This document shows positions 1 to 13,800 of a stretch of DNA of 64,000 nt, piece after piece. The position numbers and the translations under genes are program-made. The notes beneath the pieces were generated by a model that did no database searches, had not been told where the DNA came from, and saw only the letters and a list, made by a program, of their open reading frames with translations. Source of the DNA: Halicephalobus mephisto (lineage: Eukaryota > Nematoda > Chromadorea > Rhabditida > Panagrolaimidae). Each line of letters opens with the position of its first letter. The stretch's first letter is position 1. Where the stretch lies: contig SWDT01000005.1 of the NCBI GenBank assembly GCA_009193035.1, forward strand, positions 682,001 to 746,000. Direction: 5' to 3'.

Positions 1-1860
1 CAGTATCTCTTGAAGATTTGGAATTTTTAAAGTTTTTACATTTTTCAAAAATAAAAAATTTCGAAATTTTAAAAAACTTCCAAAACCCAATATGCAATTC
101 TGAAAATTTTAAAATTCTCACATGTTTCTAAAGTCCTCCAGAATTTTATAAAATTCCTTTAAACTTTTCAAAATTCGTTAAATTTTGGATTTTTGGAAAT
201 TTAAACAAAAAATTTTTAATTTAAGAATTTAAATTTTTTTATATTTTTAAATTTTCTAAATTTTTACATTTTTAAAGTTACTTTATTTTAAAATTATTCA
301 ATTTTTAAAAATTATTTAATTTTTTAATTATGTAAATTTTTAAAATTTTTAAAGTTTTCTAAACTTTTAAATTTACATTTTTACATTTTTATATTTTTTT
401 TGAATTTTCGAAATTTTTAGATTTTTTTAAATTTCTATATTTTTTTAAATCTTCGAAATTTTTATATTTTTTAAATTATCAAAGTTTTTAGATTTTTTAA
501 TTTTTATATTTTTTGAATTTTATACAATATGATTTTTTTGACAATGAAGCAGCAGATTTTTCGGCATTTTCAGTAAATTCCTCTTCAGGAATAGCTTGTC
601 TGGTCCCTCTTGACGGGCCTTCCTTTTCATCCAGGCCAATTGAATGGAAATTTTCTCAGTTTTTCCTTTGCTCGAATCCGCTCTTGTCCAGTTCGTTCTC
701 GAGTGGAAAAATAATTGATATTCTTTTAATTTTGGATAATTTTTGAATTTATTTTTTGATATTGATTCATTTTTGAATGTTTATTTATATCGATTTTTGA
801 ACGTTTACTTTTGCTGACAACCAGTGTAATTTAGAAAAACCAATGTGCATTTATTTGAAATTTTTAAATTCCCGCGCAAGAGCGAGTGGAAGTAAAAAAA
901 GGCAAATCTGGCAATTCGTGTTGAAATCGATTCATTCTAAATTTGATTTTTTGTTAAAATTCTAAAAAAGTTACTTTTTTACAAAAATCTAATTTTTCGA
1001 ATTCCCGCGCAAGAGCGAGTGGAAGTAAAAAAAGGCAAATCTGGCAATTCGTGTTGAAATCGATTCATTATAAATTTGATTTTTTTGTTAAAATTCTAAA
1101 ATTCTAAAAAAGTTACTTTTTTACAAAAATCTAATTTTTTAAATTTCCGCGCAAGAGCGAGTGGAAGTAAAAAAAGGCAAATCTGGCAATTCGTGTTGAA
1201 ATCGATTCATTCTAAATTTGTATTTTTTTTGTTAAGATCCTAAAATCTTAAAAAAGTTACTTTTTTACAAAAATCTGATTTTTTGAATTCCCGTGCAAGA
1301 GCGAGTAGAAGTAAAAAATGGTAATTTTGATAAATCTGGCAACTCTACCGAAACCGACTCGCTCCGTTCTCACTCTCGCTTTTTATTCTTTTTACCTAAA
1401 TTCCTAAACTTTAAAATCTTCTTGAACTTTTATAAACTTTTTTTTATTTTTTTAATTATAATATTATTTTCGAATGTTTATTTTTCGTATTTTAAATTTC
1501 TTCATTAAAAGAATTTTTTTATTAAGTTTTTAAAAATACTTTTATTGAACTTTTAAAACTATTAATTTTTAAAATATTTTTTAAATCTGTTTTTGTTAAT
1601 TTTTAATTTCTTAAAAGTTTTATATCATTTATTTTAATTTTTTAAAACTAATTGGTAATTTTTTTTTAATTTTTAGATAAATTTCGATTTTTTTATTAAT
1701 TTTTATTTTTAAAATTTGAAATTTTCTTTAAATTAAAATTAAAATGTTTTTATTGATTTTAATTTAAAAAATTTTTCTTTATTAATTTTTATTTTTTAAA
1801 TTTTTGTTTATTAATTTAAATTTTTCTTTATTAATTTTTATTAATTTTAATTTTTTTCAG
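1..1860. other. Upstream region of the PDZ gene, mostly AT-rich
   Basis: No confident gene. It is very AT-rich apart from an island at about 510-740 (see findings) and the tandem repeat at about 868-1400. It ends in a T-rich tract and an AG at 1859-1860, eleven bases before the ATG at 1872. That AG is either a trans-splice (outron) acceptor or the acceptor of an untranslated first intron; the sequence cannot separate these. Confidence 0.6.
868..1400. repeat. Four-copy tandem repeat, unit 132-144 bp
   Basis: The core CCCGCGCAAGAGCGAGTGG starts at 871 and 1003, and near-identical cores start near 1146 and 1290. Each is followed by a purine-rich stretch and GGCAAATCTGGCAA. The same core recurs inside introns of the downstream gene at about 8359, 8511 and 8653, and in diverged form at 15859, so this is a dispersed family and not a purely local array. 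Confidence 0.85.
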
Positions 1861-1871
1861 CTTGTTGGACG

Positions 1872-4800
1872 ATGGCGACCCGAGCGGCCCTGAATCCGAC
1901 TTCCTTGGAGGAGCAGATTCAGCAGAGGATTAACTCGATGCAGAACGGTAGTCTCAGAAGGGAATCCCATCCACGGACTCCTCTGACGGCGACTGGGCCT
2001 TCTGAATCCTCTAACCCCCAGGAAACCGCCGTGAACGAAGAAGATCGAATAAAACCAAGCACGAGTGTTGAAACAGAAAAATTGGTCGAAACAGAACTAG
2101 AAACAACATCTTCGAAAAAAACTTCTGAAGAAACCAAAAAACGACCGGAATCAGCAGAATCCAAATCCAAAAGCCACTCCAACTCCACAGAGCGACCCAT
2201 GTCCCTGAAGAACCTCCAGGAAATGGCCTTGACGACCTTCTGTAGGAGCAGCTGGGTCGAAGGTCAGTTTGAGGAAATCGAAGTCGAACTCCACCGGGAC
2301 CCCAACACCGGGCTCGGGATTACTGTAGCTGGATACGTCCACAAAAAAGGTAATTCCCTTAAAATTACTTAAAAAATCAAAAATCCGTTTTTAAAAGAAG
2401 CTTCAAAAAGCGACTTTAACCTATAATTTAATAAAACTCGACAGAGAAAAATTTTCAAAAAGCGCTTTCGGCTTATTTCCAGAAGGGAGGCGCCACTTCG
2501 AAGATAATACAAAACGTATTTGACTGGTTGCTTACCCGTTTTTCGTCAATTGAGTACGAGCGTCAATTGCCATAAAAGCCATTTATTTTTTTTTTGAGCT
2601 CGTTCATTAGTTTCAAAAGTGTTAAATTCGATGTCGAGAAACAAAAACGACGAAAAAGTCGAAGTTTTTATATAAATTAAATAAGAATAAAGTACGATTC
2701 CAAATGGCCTGGATTAAGTCTCGAATGAAGTTTTTATATTTTTTCTGACTAGTTCTAAAAGGTCATCGTTTAGTTTAGGAAATTTTTAGGAATTTTTTAG
2801 TCTTTGTAAAATTTTTAACTTTTATTTAATTTAAAATTTTTTTGAAAATTTTATTATATGATAATTTTTAAGTTTTTTAGTTCTTGTAAAATTTTTAACT
2901 TTTATTTAATTTAAAATTAATTTTTCCAAAATTTTATTATATGGTAATTTTTAAGAGTTTTTTAGTCCTGAGTGGAATTTTCTGAATTTATAAATTTCTA
3001 AAGTTAGGATTTTCTGAATTTATAAAATTGTAAAATTATGAAATTTTCTAAATTTGTGAAATTATAGAATTTTCTGAATTTATAAATTTCTAAAGTTAGG
3101 ATTTTCTGAATTTGTGAATTTGTGAAATTTTCTGAATTTGTGAAATTTTTAGAGGAGATAAGTGGAGTTTTCATCAAGTCGCTGGTTCCCTACTCGGCTG
3201 CTCATTTGTCGAATAAAATCAAAGTCCACGATCTCATAATCGCCGTAAATGGGCATTCGTTGGAGAATCAGTCTCATTCGCAGTCCGTGAAGACCCTTGT
3301 GAAGTCGGGGAACAGGGTCACTTTGAAGATGATCAGATTTGCGGTTGATTCCCCTCAGGCAATATGTCTAAAAATGCTCCATGAACAAGAAACAGACACT
3401 CAAATCGTCGATGTACAGTCTACTTTACTGGATTACAAACATTATTGGCAATCGAAATTAGGCCAAGATTACGAAGTGATTACAGTAATCATAAGACCGG
3501 ACAAAAACGAAATCGATGGAGGTTTGGGGATTTCCCTCGAAGGTACTGTAGACGTCGTCGATGGAACTCAACTGTGTCCCCATCATTACATTGAGTCCCT
3601 GAGGAAAGACGGTCCTGCAGCCAAGCTCGGCACCCTGAAGGCAGGCGATGAACTCCTTCAAGTCAACGACCAGGTCAGTTTTTATTTAAAAATCTTCAAA
3701 AATATCTCAATTTTTCACATATTTAATTTCAAAAATATTTAAATTTTAAAAAATATTTAAATTTTCAAAAATATCTCAATTCTTCACATATTCGATTTCA
3801 AAAATATTTAAATTTTAAAAAATATTTAAATTTTTGAAATATGTAAATTTTCAAAAATATCTCAATTTTTCACATATTCGATTTCAAAAATATTTAAATT
3901 TTCAGAAATATTTAAATTTCTTAAAATATTTGAATTTTTAAAAATATTTAAATTTCTTAAAATATTTCAATTTTCAAAAATATCTTAATTTTTCACATAT
4001 TCAATTTTAAAAATATTTCGATTTTCAAAAATATTTAAATTTTTGAAATATTTGAATTTTTGAAATATTTGAATTTTTAAAATTTGAATTTTAAAATTTT
4101 TAGAATTTTTACAATGTAAATTTTTTTAAATAGATTGGTAATTTTTCAGGTACTTTATGGAGAATCCCATGTGACGGTCAGACAGGCGCTGTCGAAGGCG
4201 GCGGCGAACGCGAATCAGAAGGACGTCAGACTGACTCTCTGTAGGAAGGCCCAGCAGATAAATCTGTACATGCCGTCGCCGGAGCAGAGCCTTCCGATGG
4301 CTTACACTCTTCTGGCTTCGGCTGATGACAGAATAGTTAAAGCGAAATCAGAATCGTCTTTGAATCTGAGGAAGTACGTCGACGGAACGGGGTACTTCTT
4401 GACTGAAGTCTCCAGGAGATTACGGTCGAGGTCCCTGGAGCATCTGAGCGGTCTCGCCGTCTGGAACTGCGTCCCCATAGTGGTGACGTTGGAGAAGGAC
4501 TCCAGAGGATTAGGTTTCTCCGTGATCGACTACCAGGACCCCCTGCACCCCTCCGAGAACGTCATCGTCGTGAGGTCCTTAGTCCCCGGAGGAGTGGCTC
4601 AAGCAGACGGAAGAATCGTCCCAGGAGACAGGTTGCTCTTCGTCAACTCCACTGACCTCTCCAGAGCCACCCTGGACCGGGCAGTGGCGGTGTTGAAATC
4701 AACCCCTCAGGGCCTAGTTCGTCTCGGGATCGCCAAGCCCGTCCCTGTAGATCAAGTTTGTTTTTTAATCAAGTTAAAAAATTCTTCAAAAATAATATTA

Positions 4801-7800
4801 AAGATTTTTAAAAATAATATTAAATTTTCTAAAAATATTATTGAAAATTTTTAAAATAATATTAAATTTTTTAAAAATAATGTTAAAAATTTTTAAAATA
4901 ATATTAAAATTTTTTAAAAATTTTTTCTTTTTTTAACTAATTTCGAAATTTTTTAAATTTTTATTTTCTTTAAATTTATTTTTTTTAAATTTTTTCTTTT
5001 TTTAATTAGTTTTAAAATATTTTTTTAAAATTCATTTTTGAAAAATTTTCTTTTTTGAAATTAATTTTAAAAGATTTATTTTTTTTTATTTCTCTAATCC
5101 ATTAAAAAACATAAATCATCTTGTCCAGGACCAGGTACTCGAGATTAGTGTCTCGGAATCTGCACAACTGTTTTCCTATTTTTTTTATCAACGAAAAACG
5201 AATTTTAAAATTGATTTTTTTTATTTTTTGAATAATTTATGAATTAATTTTTACTGAATCGTTGGGAAATTTTTATTTTTAAAGAAAAGTGGTTGTCCAG
5301 GAAACGAAGAAGCTCTTTTTTCTTTTCTTTAAAAAATATTATTTGAAAAATAACGTTTCTTATAAAATTTCGAAAGATGGTCTCAGCACGAATTTTCGGA
5401 TTTTTCCAGTCAGGATTGAAAAGTACAGAATTTCATATTTACGTGGTTCTAAAATTTTGATATTCTAAAAATTAACATTTTTTATAAAATTTTGAAAAAT
5501 ATTCTTAACGCGAATTTTTCGGATTTTTCCAGTCGAGACCAAAAGTTGTGAAATTTATTTTTATTTGTTTTTAAATATTTTTAAAGTTACTTTTATTTTA
5601 GAAATTTATTTTTTTAATGAAATTTCCTGACACGAAAATTCTGAAAATTTCCACTCGAGATCGGAAAATTGTGAAATTTACTTTTTATACATTTTTAAAT
5701 ATTTTTAAAGTTACTTTTATTTTTATATGTTTTTAAATATTTTTATTTTTAAAATTTGTTTTTATACGTTTTTAAATATTTTTATTTTTAAAATTTATTT
5801 TTTTAATAAAATTTCCCCGACCCGAAAATTCCACTTGAGACCAAAAAGTTGGAAAACTTACTTTTTACGTTTTTGCGTAATTCTAAATGCATTTAATGAA
5901 TTCTAAAAACCGTAAACGAAGAAACTCGTCTTGGACGAAATACTTCGTTAGCTCTAAAGCGTAAAATTGGATAATTGAACAAAACTAGAAACTGCTTGTC
6001 AAGTTTTGTTTATCTGGTTGGCCCAATTTGGATTGGTTATTTTGAATTGAATTCATAAGGACTCGGAAACGTCACAGGCAGTTTCGGCACAAGTTTGGAG
6101 TTTATTGTTCGGGCCGTTATTGGCTTTTTCACTCCAAAAACTGCATTTTTTTATTTTTTCGAAGATTTTTTTAAAAATTTTTTATTTTTTTTTCGAAGAT
6201 TTTTTAAAATTTTTATATTTTTTAAAATTTTTATTTTTTTTATATTTTTTAAAATTTTTATTTTTTTTTCGAAGATTTTTTAAAATTTTTATTTTTTTTT
6301 CAAATATTTTTTAAAATTTTTATTTTTTTTTCGAAGATTTTTTATTTTTTTAATTTTTTTCGAAGATTTAAAATTTTTTAAAACTTTTCAAAGATTTTTT
6401 AAAAATTATTTTTATTTTTTTTGAAGTATTTCTTTATTTTTTTAAGATTTTTTTGAATATTTTTTTACACTATTTTAAGATTTTGTTTTATTTTTAAAAA
6501 ATTTGTATTTTATTATTTTTTGTCAAATTCTATATTTTTTTAAATATAAACTTTAATTTTTAAAAATTAAAAAATTTTTGTATAAAATTCATTTTTTAAA
6601 AATTAAAGAAATTCTTATATAAATTTATTTTTTAAAAATTAAAAAATTTTTATATAAAATTCATTTTTTAAAAATTAAAAATTTTTTTATATAAAATTCA
6701 TTTTTTTTCTAAATTTTTTAAACTTTTTATTTTCGAAAATTTTTTAGCTTCATTTTGGAGACCATTCGCCGATCATCTCCAGATCCGAACGGCTCTTGGC
6801 CAAGGGCACTTCCCCGAGATCAAGAAGACGAAGACCGTTTTTGACTTCCGCTGGGGTAAGTCCCGGAGGCATTCCGGATGATGAATTAATAATAGCGAAA
6901 TTCCGTCGAGACTTGTGAAATCTGTCAAAATCTTATTGGGATATTTTAAATCTTTTAAGATTTTTGAACATTTCTAGTTTTCCAAAAATTCAAAATAAGA
7001 CGAAATTTAAAAATTTATGGATTTCAGAAATCTTCGAAAATTCCATAGAAATTTTTAAAACTTTTCGGAACTTTCTAAAATCCGAAAAAACTTGAAATTG
7101 ATATATGAAATCGATTTTTGGAAGTTGTTCGAACTAGTTTTGTTTTTTTTTTGTTTTTTAAATAATGTGATTTTAGGTTTCGGGTGCCTCCAGTCAGGAA
7201 GAAGTCTGGATCGGAGCCGACGTCTACAGGAAGCTGAATCCTCAAGTAAGTGATTTCACGAGGCAGTCACTGTGTTCTAACAAGATCGAAAATCTGTGGT
7301 TGAATATTTTTGGGACGCTTATTGGTAGGGCTACACGACAGCCGTCCCCAGCGGCGTTTGCTCCTGATTTTTCTCCTTTTCGATTCATGCTTATTTTGAA
7401 AATATTTTTTTAAATCACTATTTTTCTTACTTAACAGAGATATTAAATTAGTTTAATTACAAAAAAATATAAAAACGAAGTAAATGGGATAAATATTACG
7501 AAATAGAAGGGAGCAGACATAGCTGGAGAGTTGTACGGCGTTTGCTCCTGATTTTTCTCCTTTTCGGTTCATGCTTATTTTGAAAATATTTTTTTAAATC
7601 ACTATTTTTCTTATTTAACAGAGATATTGAGTTAATTTAATTATTAGAAAATTAATATAAAAATGAAATATTACGAAATAGGAGCAAGCGTCGCTGGGGG
7701 CCAATTGTCGTGCAGCCTGTTGGTAGTTGTTAGTCACAGTGAATGTGCCAGATTATCCGCCCAGTCGATTGCACGATTTGATTACGCTTCAGTTGTACTT

Positions 7801-10800
7801 TCCTTCTTCTGGCAGTGGTTCCCCCTCGACTCCCAGAGTGAGTTATTTATTCTTCCGTTGCCTAAGGTCATCTCCAGGATTTGACCAGCTTTATTTTTTG
7901 TTTTTTAAATTTCATATATCAATTTTCCAGAGTCATTGTTCGATGTTAACTTGGTCTCCTTGCTCGTCGAGAAGTCTGTCCCCGTGCGGATCGCCGATTC
8001 TCCAGGGGTCTTGGGGTTATGACGTCATCTACCTCCCGAAGAACCTGGAGCGATCCATAAAGCTCATGAAAGGGGCTCTTCCTTTGGGGATTGTCGTTGA
8101 TGCTGAAGTCGACAAAGGAATCAACGGATGCGTCGTGAAATCCATATGTTCGAAGAAAGCCATCGGCAGGGACGGCAGAGTCCAAGTTGGAGATTACCTC
8201 GTGAAGATCAACACGGAATCTCTCAGGAATGTCACAAATGCTCAAGCTAAAGCGATTCTGAAGAGAACAAATCTCATTGGCACTCAGTGCAAGTGAGTTT
8301 TTTACTGTATAAATGCAAATTTAAAAAATTGATATATAATTTCTGCAATTTTTGAATTCCCGGGCAAGAGCGAGTAGGATTGCAAAGTAGGAAAAATAGG
8401 TAAATTTGGCGATTTTTATATAGATCACCTCGCTTTCTGACAATCCTAAAAATTTCTCAGTTTTTATTTTTACTTTTTATAATAAATGTAATTTCTGCAA
8501 TTTTTGAATTCCCGGGCAAGAGCGAGTAGGATTGCAAAGTAGGAAAAATAGACAAATTTGGCGATTTTTATATATATTACCTCGCTTTCTGACAATCCTA
8601 AAAATTTCCCAGTTTTTATTTTTACTTTTTATAATAAATGTAATTTTTGAATTCCCGGGCAAGAGTAAGTAGCATCACAAAGTAGGAAAAATAGACAAAT
8701 TTGGCGATTTTTCACATAAATTACTCATTTTTTGACATTCCTAAAAATTTTAACTTTTATTTTTTACAATAGATATTGTTTATTACAATTTTTGAATTGC
8801 TGTATTGAAACAAGTGAAAATGGAACAATTAGAAATGATAAATCTTGCAAATTTCCACATAAGTTATTTGTTTTTTTTCAACATTTCTAAAAATTTTTAT
8901 TTTTATTTTTATAATAATTTTTTATAGTTTTTGCATTCTCGCGAAAAAAACGAACATTAAAAATCGGAAAATGGCAAATTTGGCGATTTGCCACAGAAAT
9001 CAATTTTTTTTTGTTTTATTTTTTTTTTAAAGTTTCAAAAAATCCTATAAATTCGTCTCGAGACGATTTCGTAAAAATTTTTTAAAATAATATAATTTTT
9101 TAAAATTAAAAAAAATATTTTTAAAAGATTTTTTAAAAATTATTTTTTCGGAATTTTTTAAAAATCTTAAAAATTTTGTTATTTTTTATTTTAAATTTAT
9201 ATAATAGTGTGATTTTAATTAGCTTAGAGAAAAAACCTCATTTGTTATTTGAAAATTTTCACAAAAATGCAATTTCTGGCAGCTAACAAGCTTCACGAGA
9301 AGCTGACGCTATTTTTTCAGTGTTACATACATAACTGCCGCAGACGCTCGGCTTTGGAAGCAGCATTTTCATCGAGAAAACGAGCCAGAACATCCAGTTG
9401 TCAATCGACTTTCGCCAAAGTATGTTTTTTTAATTTTTAATTTTAAAATTTTTAATTTTAAAATTTTTAATTTTAGAGTATTTCCGAAATTTTACAAAAG
9501 TCCATATCTCGAACGGAAAGCCGTAGGGCCCCAAGTTATGACTGATTCCTCTTTTGAGGAAGATGAAGAACATAAACCTGACGAAATTACAGTATCCGCT
9601 GCAGAACGGATCGCGAATCAAGGAGCGAGCTCGATTATTGACGGCGTTTTGATAGAAAAATTCGTTTTTGACCTGGTTAAGGTGGGTTTACGACGTTTCT
9701 CGCACACAAAGGACGTTAAATCGGATTACTGCCTTAGGCACTCCTTATTCAAAGCCATGGCCTTTTCTTAGTTATTGATTTAATCCATTTCTTAGTAATA
9801 ATTATCCGTCAACAAGATCTTGTTAGTTTTAAAAATTGTCTTAGATAACGAGATTTTTTAGATTCTCATATTTTATGGAAATTTTTTGACTTTAATAGAA
9901 GATTCTGGAGATTTCTGGAATATCATGGAAATTTTTGAAAGTTTTTGGAATTTTAAATTTTAAACTTTTATAGAAAAATTTGAAAGTTTTTGGAATATCA
10001 TAGAAATTTTTGAAAGTTTTTGGAATTTTAAATTTTAAACTTTTATAGAAAAATTTGAAAGTTTTTGGAATATCATAGAAAATTTTGAAGTTTTTTAAGA
10101 GTTAAGAATTCTGAAAATTTCTAGAATCATAAAAAATCCGAGAATTTTATGGATGTTTTTAAAATTCTTTTGACTTTTATGCAAATTTTCGGAATTTCCT
10201 AAAATGAAAAATTCAAGAACTTCTCAGATTTCCTCTCGAGACTATTTTTAAAATATTTCGATTTTAATTTTTAAAGTATTTCGATTTTTAGAATAAAATT
10301 CTTTAATTTTAAATTTTACAAAAAACTGTTTTTAAAGAATTTTAAAAATAACGTAAATTTTTAAGTTTTTTAAATTTTCTAAAAAATAAAAAAAATTATT
10401 TTTGAAAATTTCGATTTTAATTTTTAAAATAAAAACTTAAATATTCGACATTTTTAAAATTTTAAAAATATTATAATTCTAAAAATTCTAAAAACCAAAA
10501 TTCGTCCTACGAAAATTGAATTTTTTATTCAAAATTAATTTGACTTTCTATTCGATAATTTTCTCCAAATTCCTTAAAAGCAAAATAAAAGCAAAATTTT
10601 TACTTATTAAGTCCCAATTTGCTCGGTTGGCAAAGTTTTATTTTTTTTTAAAAATAAATGAAATATTTTTCAGGCTGCTTTTGCGGACAGTTATCTAGAG
10701 TTGGCAGTGGCTTTCCAGACATCGGACTGGACAACGTCAAAAAGCAAAAATCCATCGTTTTCCGCTTCCGGAAGCGTTTCAAGCTCAAAAAGTGGCTCAA

Positions 10801-13800
10801 TTCGGAAAGTTGTAAGTTTTTCAGTTTTATTTTTTATTTTTTATTGACTGAACAAAAGACTTGTTAAAAATTTTTAAATTCTTGTTCTAAAACGAATTAA
10901 AATGAAAAAAACGGTAAATCTGTATTGGAATTTTTTATTTTTTTTTAAATTTTTAACAAAATTAATTTTAAAAAAACTTTAAAATTTTTAAATTTAATTT
11001 TTTTTTATTTTTTTCCTTAATTTTTGCCTTTTTTAATATTTTTTTTTCAAAGTTTCAAATAATTTCTTAAAATTTAAAGTTTTTAAAATTTTCAAATTTC
11101 TTTGAAATTGAAAAAATGATAAATTTGACATTTTAAAATTGAAATTAACTCTCTTCTTATTTTCGGAGGTTTTTTATTTTTGAGAATTTTGGAATTTTTT
11201 TAGATGATTTTTGTAATTTTTTAAATTTTTAGAATATTTTGGTTTTTTGAAAGTTTTAAATTCCCGCAAAAAATGAAAAAATGGAAAAACTGGCAACTTT
11301 ATACAAAAACTCATCCGTTTTTTAGTTTTTGGAATATTCTAGAAATTCATGTTAAATCTATTTTGTTAATTTTTAGAATAATATGATTTTTTGAAAGTTT
11401 TAAATTCCCGCTAAAAAAGCGAAAACTTTTAAAATCCTAAAAAATGATAAATCTGACAAGTCGTTACAAAAGTTGACTCGTTTTTTTCTTATTTTTATGA
11501 TTGCTTTGGGAATTTTGAATTATTTTATAAAAATTAGTTTTTTTATAATTTTAAAAGCTTTTTGAAAAATCCGGAACTTCGCGAAGAAAAAATTTTATAA
11601 AAATATTTTTCTTATTTTTACAATAATGTGGTTTTTTTCAGGATGTGCCTGAGGCTGTTGCTAGTTCTAGTGAACCTTTAGAAAAGAAGGAAACTGAAGT
11701 TAAAACTCCAGATTCCTTGCCTGAACCTCCGACTATGGGGACGGTGGATTCAGAAGTCCAATTGGCCCCGGCGAAACTTGCCCAAAAATCGCCAGAACAA
11801 GTTTCGCAAAAACAAAAAAAGAAAACAAACTTCTGGGGTGAGGCTAGGACAGTATTACTGTATAGAGAACCGAATGAAACTTTTGGAATTTCGATCGTCG
11901 GTGGAAGGGTTGAAGTGTCCCAGAAAGGAGGTCTTCCAGGAACGGGAAATACTGTAACAGGGATATTCATAAAATCTGTCATGCCAGATTCTCCAGCCGG
12001 AAGATCAGGAAAAATGTTCATGGGAGACAGAGTGATAAGTGTTAACGATGTGGATTTGAAGGATGCAACTCATGAACATGCAGTACAGGTGATTAAAGCG
12101 GCTTCTAATCCGGTGAAATTCGTGGTTCAATCACTTCAAAGTTTTTCTGCTCATCAAGTTGCTAAAAGTGATCAAAATCGTCAAAAAATAGAAATTGTAC
12201 ATCATCCGATAGAAAAAAAAGATGAAAATAAAGAATTTGAGAAAATGAAAGATTCTACAGTATCCAAGGATTCTACAGTACCTAAGGGTTCTACAGTATC
12301 CAAGGATTCTACAGTACCTAGGGATTCTACAGTACCTAAAGATTCTACCGTACCTAAGGATTCTACCGTACCTAAGGATTCTACAGTATCCAAGGATCTG
12401 GAAGAAATTAAAACCAAGGATTTCAAAGAAGAAGAAAAACATGTAAGAATGAAAGAAGATCACAAACCCGTTACCCCTCAGGCATCCAGTACTAGCAGAG
12501 AAAGTATTAAAAAACGGAGATTGAGTAGACTTCGAGAAAGCATGAGGAAAAAATTGGATCCAGAAAGTGCAGCGTCTTTGAAAAAAAATCCCAACGACGA
12601 AGAAGAAGAAGATCGTTTTTGTTATACTCAAGAAAAAATAAAAAGAAAATACGGTGATTTACAAGGAGAACCGATTTTGATCAGATTAGAAAATATTCCT
12701 CCCAAAGGATTAGGTTTATCCTTGGCTGGAAACAGGGATAGAGAAAAAAATTCTGTTTTCGTTGTCGACATAAAATCCACTTCTCCACTTCCGTTGAAAG
12801 TTGGAGACGAATTGCTCGAGGTTTGTTTTTTAAATTATTCGATTTTAAAATTATTAAATTTTTAGATTTTTTTAAAATTATTAAATTTTTATATTTTTTA
12901 AAAATTATTCAATTTTTATATTTTTTTAAAATTATTTTATTCGAAAATTATTTAATTTTTATATTTTTTAAAAATTATTCGATTTTAAAATTATTCAATT
13001 TTTAGATTTTTTAGAAAATTATTCAATTTTTATATTTTTTAAAAATTATTTTATTTGAAAATTATTCAGTTTTTAGATTTTTTTTAATTATTAAATTTTT
13101 ATAGTTTTCTTATTTTAAAATTATTAAATTTTTAAAGCTATTTTAAAATTCTTAAATTAAAAAAATTTTTAAAGTTACTTTACTTTAAAATCTTCGAAGT
13201 TATTTAATTTTTAAAAATTTTGTAATTTTCTGAAGTTGTTCAGAATTCAGCGGAAACTTAAAAATTATTGAAACTTTTTAGAAATTTGTGGAACTATTTA
13301 AAATTTTGTGCAAGTGTTTGGAATGGAATAGAATCTAAATGAAGTTCCTGAAGTCTTGTGTAACTTCTGGAAGTCTTTGAAAACTTCCAGAATTTTGTGG
13401 AATTTTAGAAATTTCTTTAAATTTTTCGAAATTTTGGAGACCATTTTGAACTTCATTCAAATTTCTAAAGCATTTCAGAATTTTAAAAATTTTCGAAACT
13501 TTCTAAAATCACATTAGTTTCTGAAATTTTCCGAATTATTACGAAATTTTTAGTCTTCTAGAATATTGTAGAAATTTGTGAAAACTTCAAGGTTCTGATC
13601 AAGGCTTCTGAAGCCTTCCAGAATATCGTAAAAGTTTCTGAAAGCTTCTAAAATTTCTGAACATTTCTAGAATTTTACGAAATTTCTGAATATTTCTAAA
13701 ATCTTATAAGTTTCAGAGTTCTTCTAAATTTCTATAAAATTTCCGAAAATTTTAAAAATTTTATAAAATTATCAAAGATTTCTAAAATTTTATGTTTCAA

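Noticed and set aside
5129..5250. Possible alternative exon after PDZ3 beginning GACCAGGTACTCGAG
   Set aside because: A TTGTCCAG precedes an open frame ([15 protein letters not shown]), but the frame then dissolves into Phe/Tyr/Asn from A/T sequence, and the 6748 exon already fits in phase.
6095..6314. Overlapping Phe/Lys/Ile-only frames
   Set aside because: They are translations of A/T homopolymer-rich intron sequence with no coding signature.
11638..12021. Minus-strand 127-codon frame
   Set aside because: It is antisense to the PDZ5 exon, which has a clear domain and matching splice phases.
12131..12631. Two minus-strand frames with repeated RILRYC or ESLGTV units
   Set aside because: They are antisense reads of the coding minisatellite and linker in the PDZ gene, whose plus-strand frame is fixed by PDZ domains on both sides.
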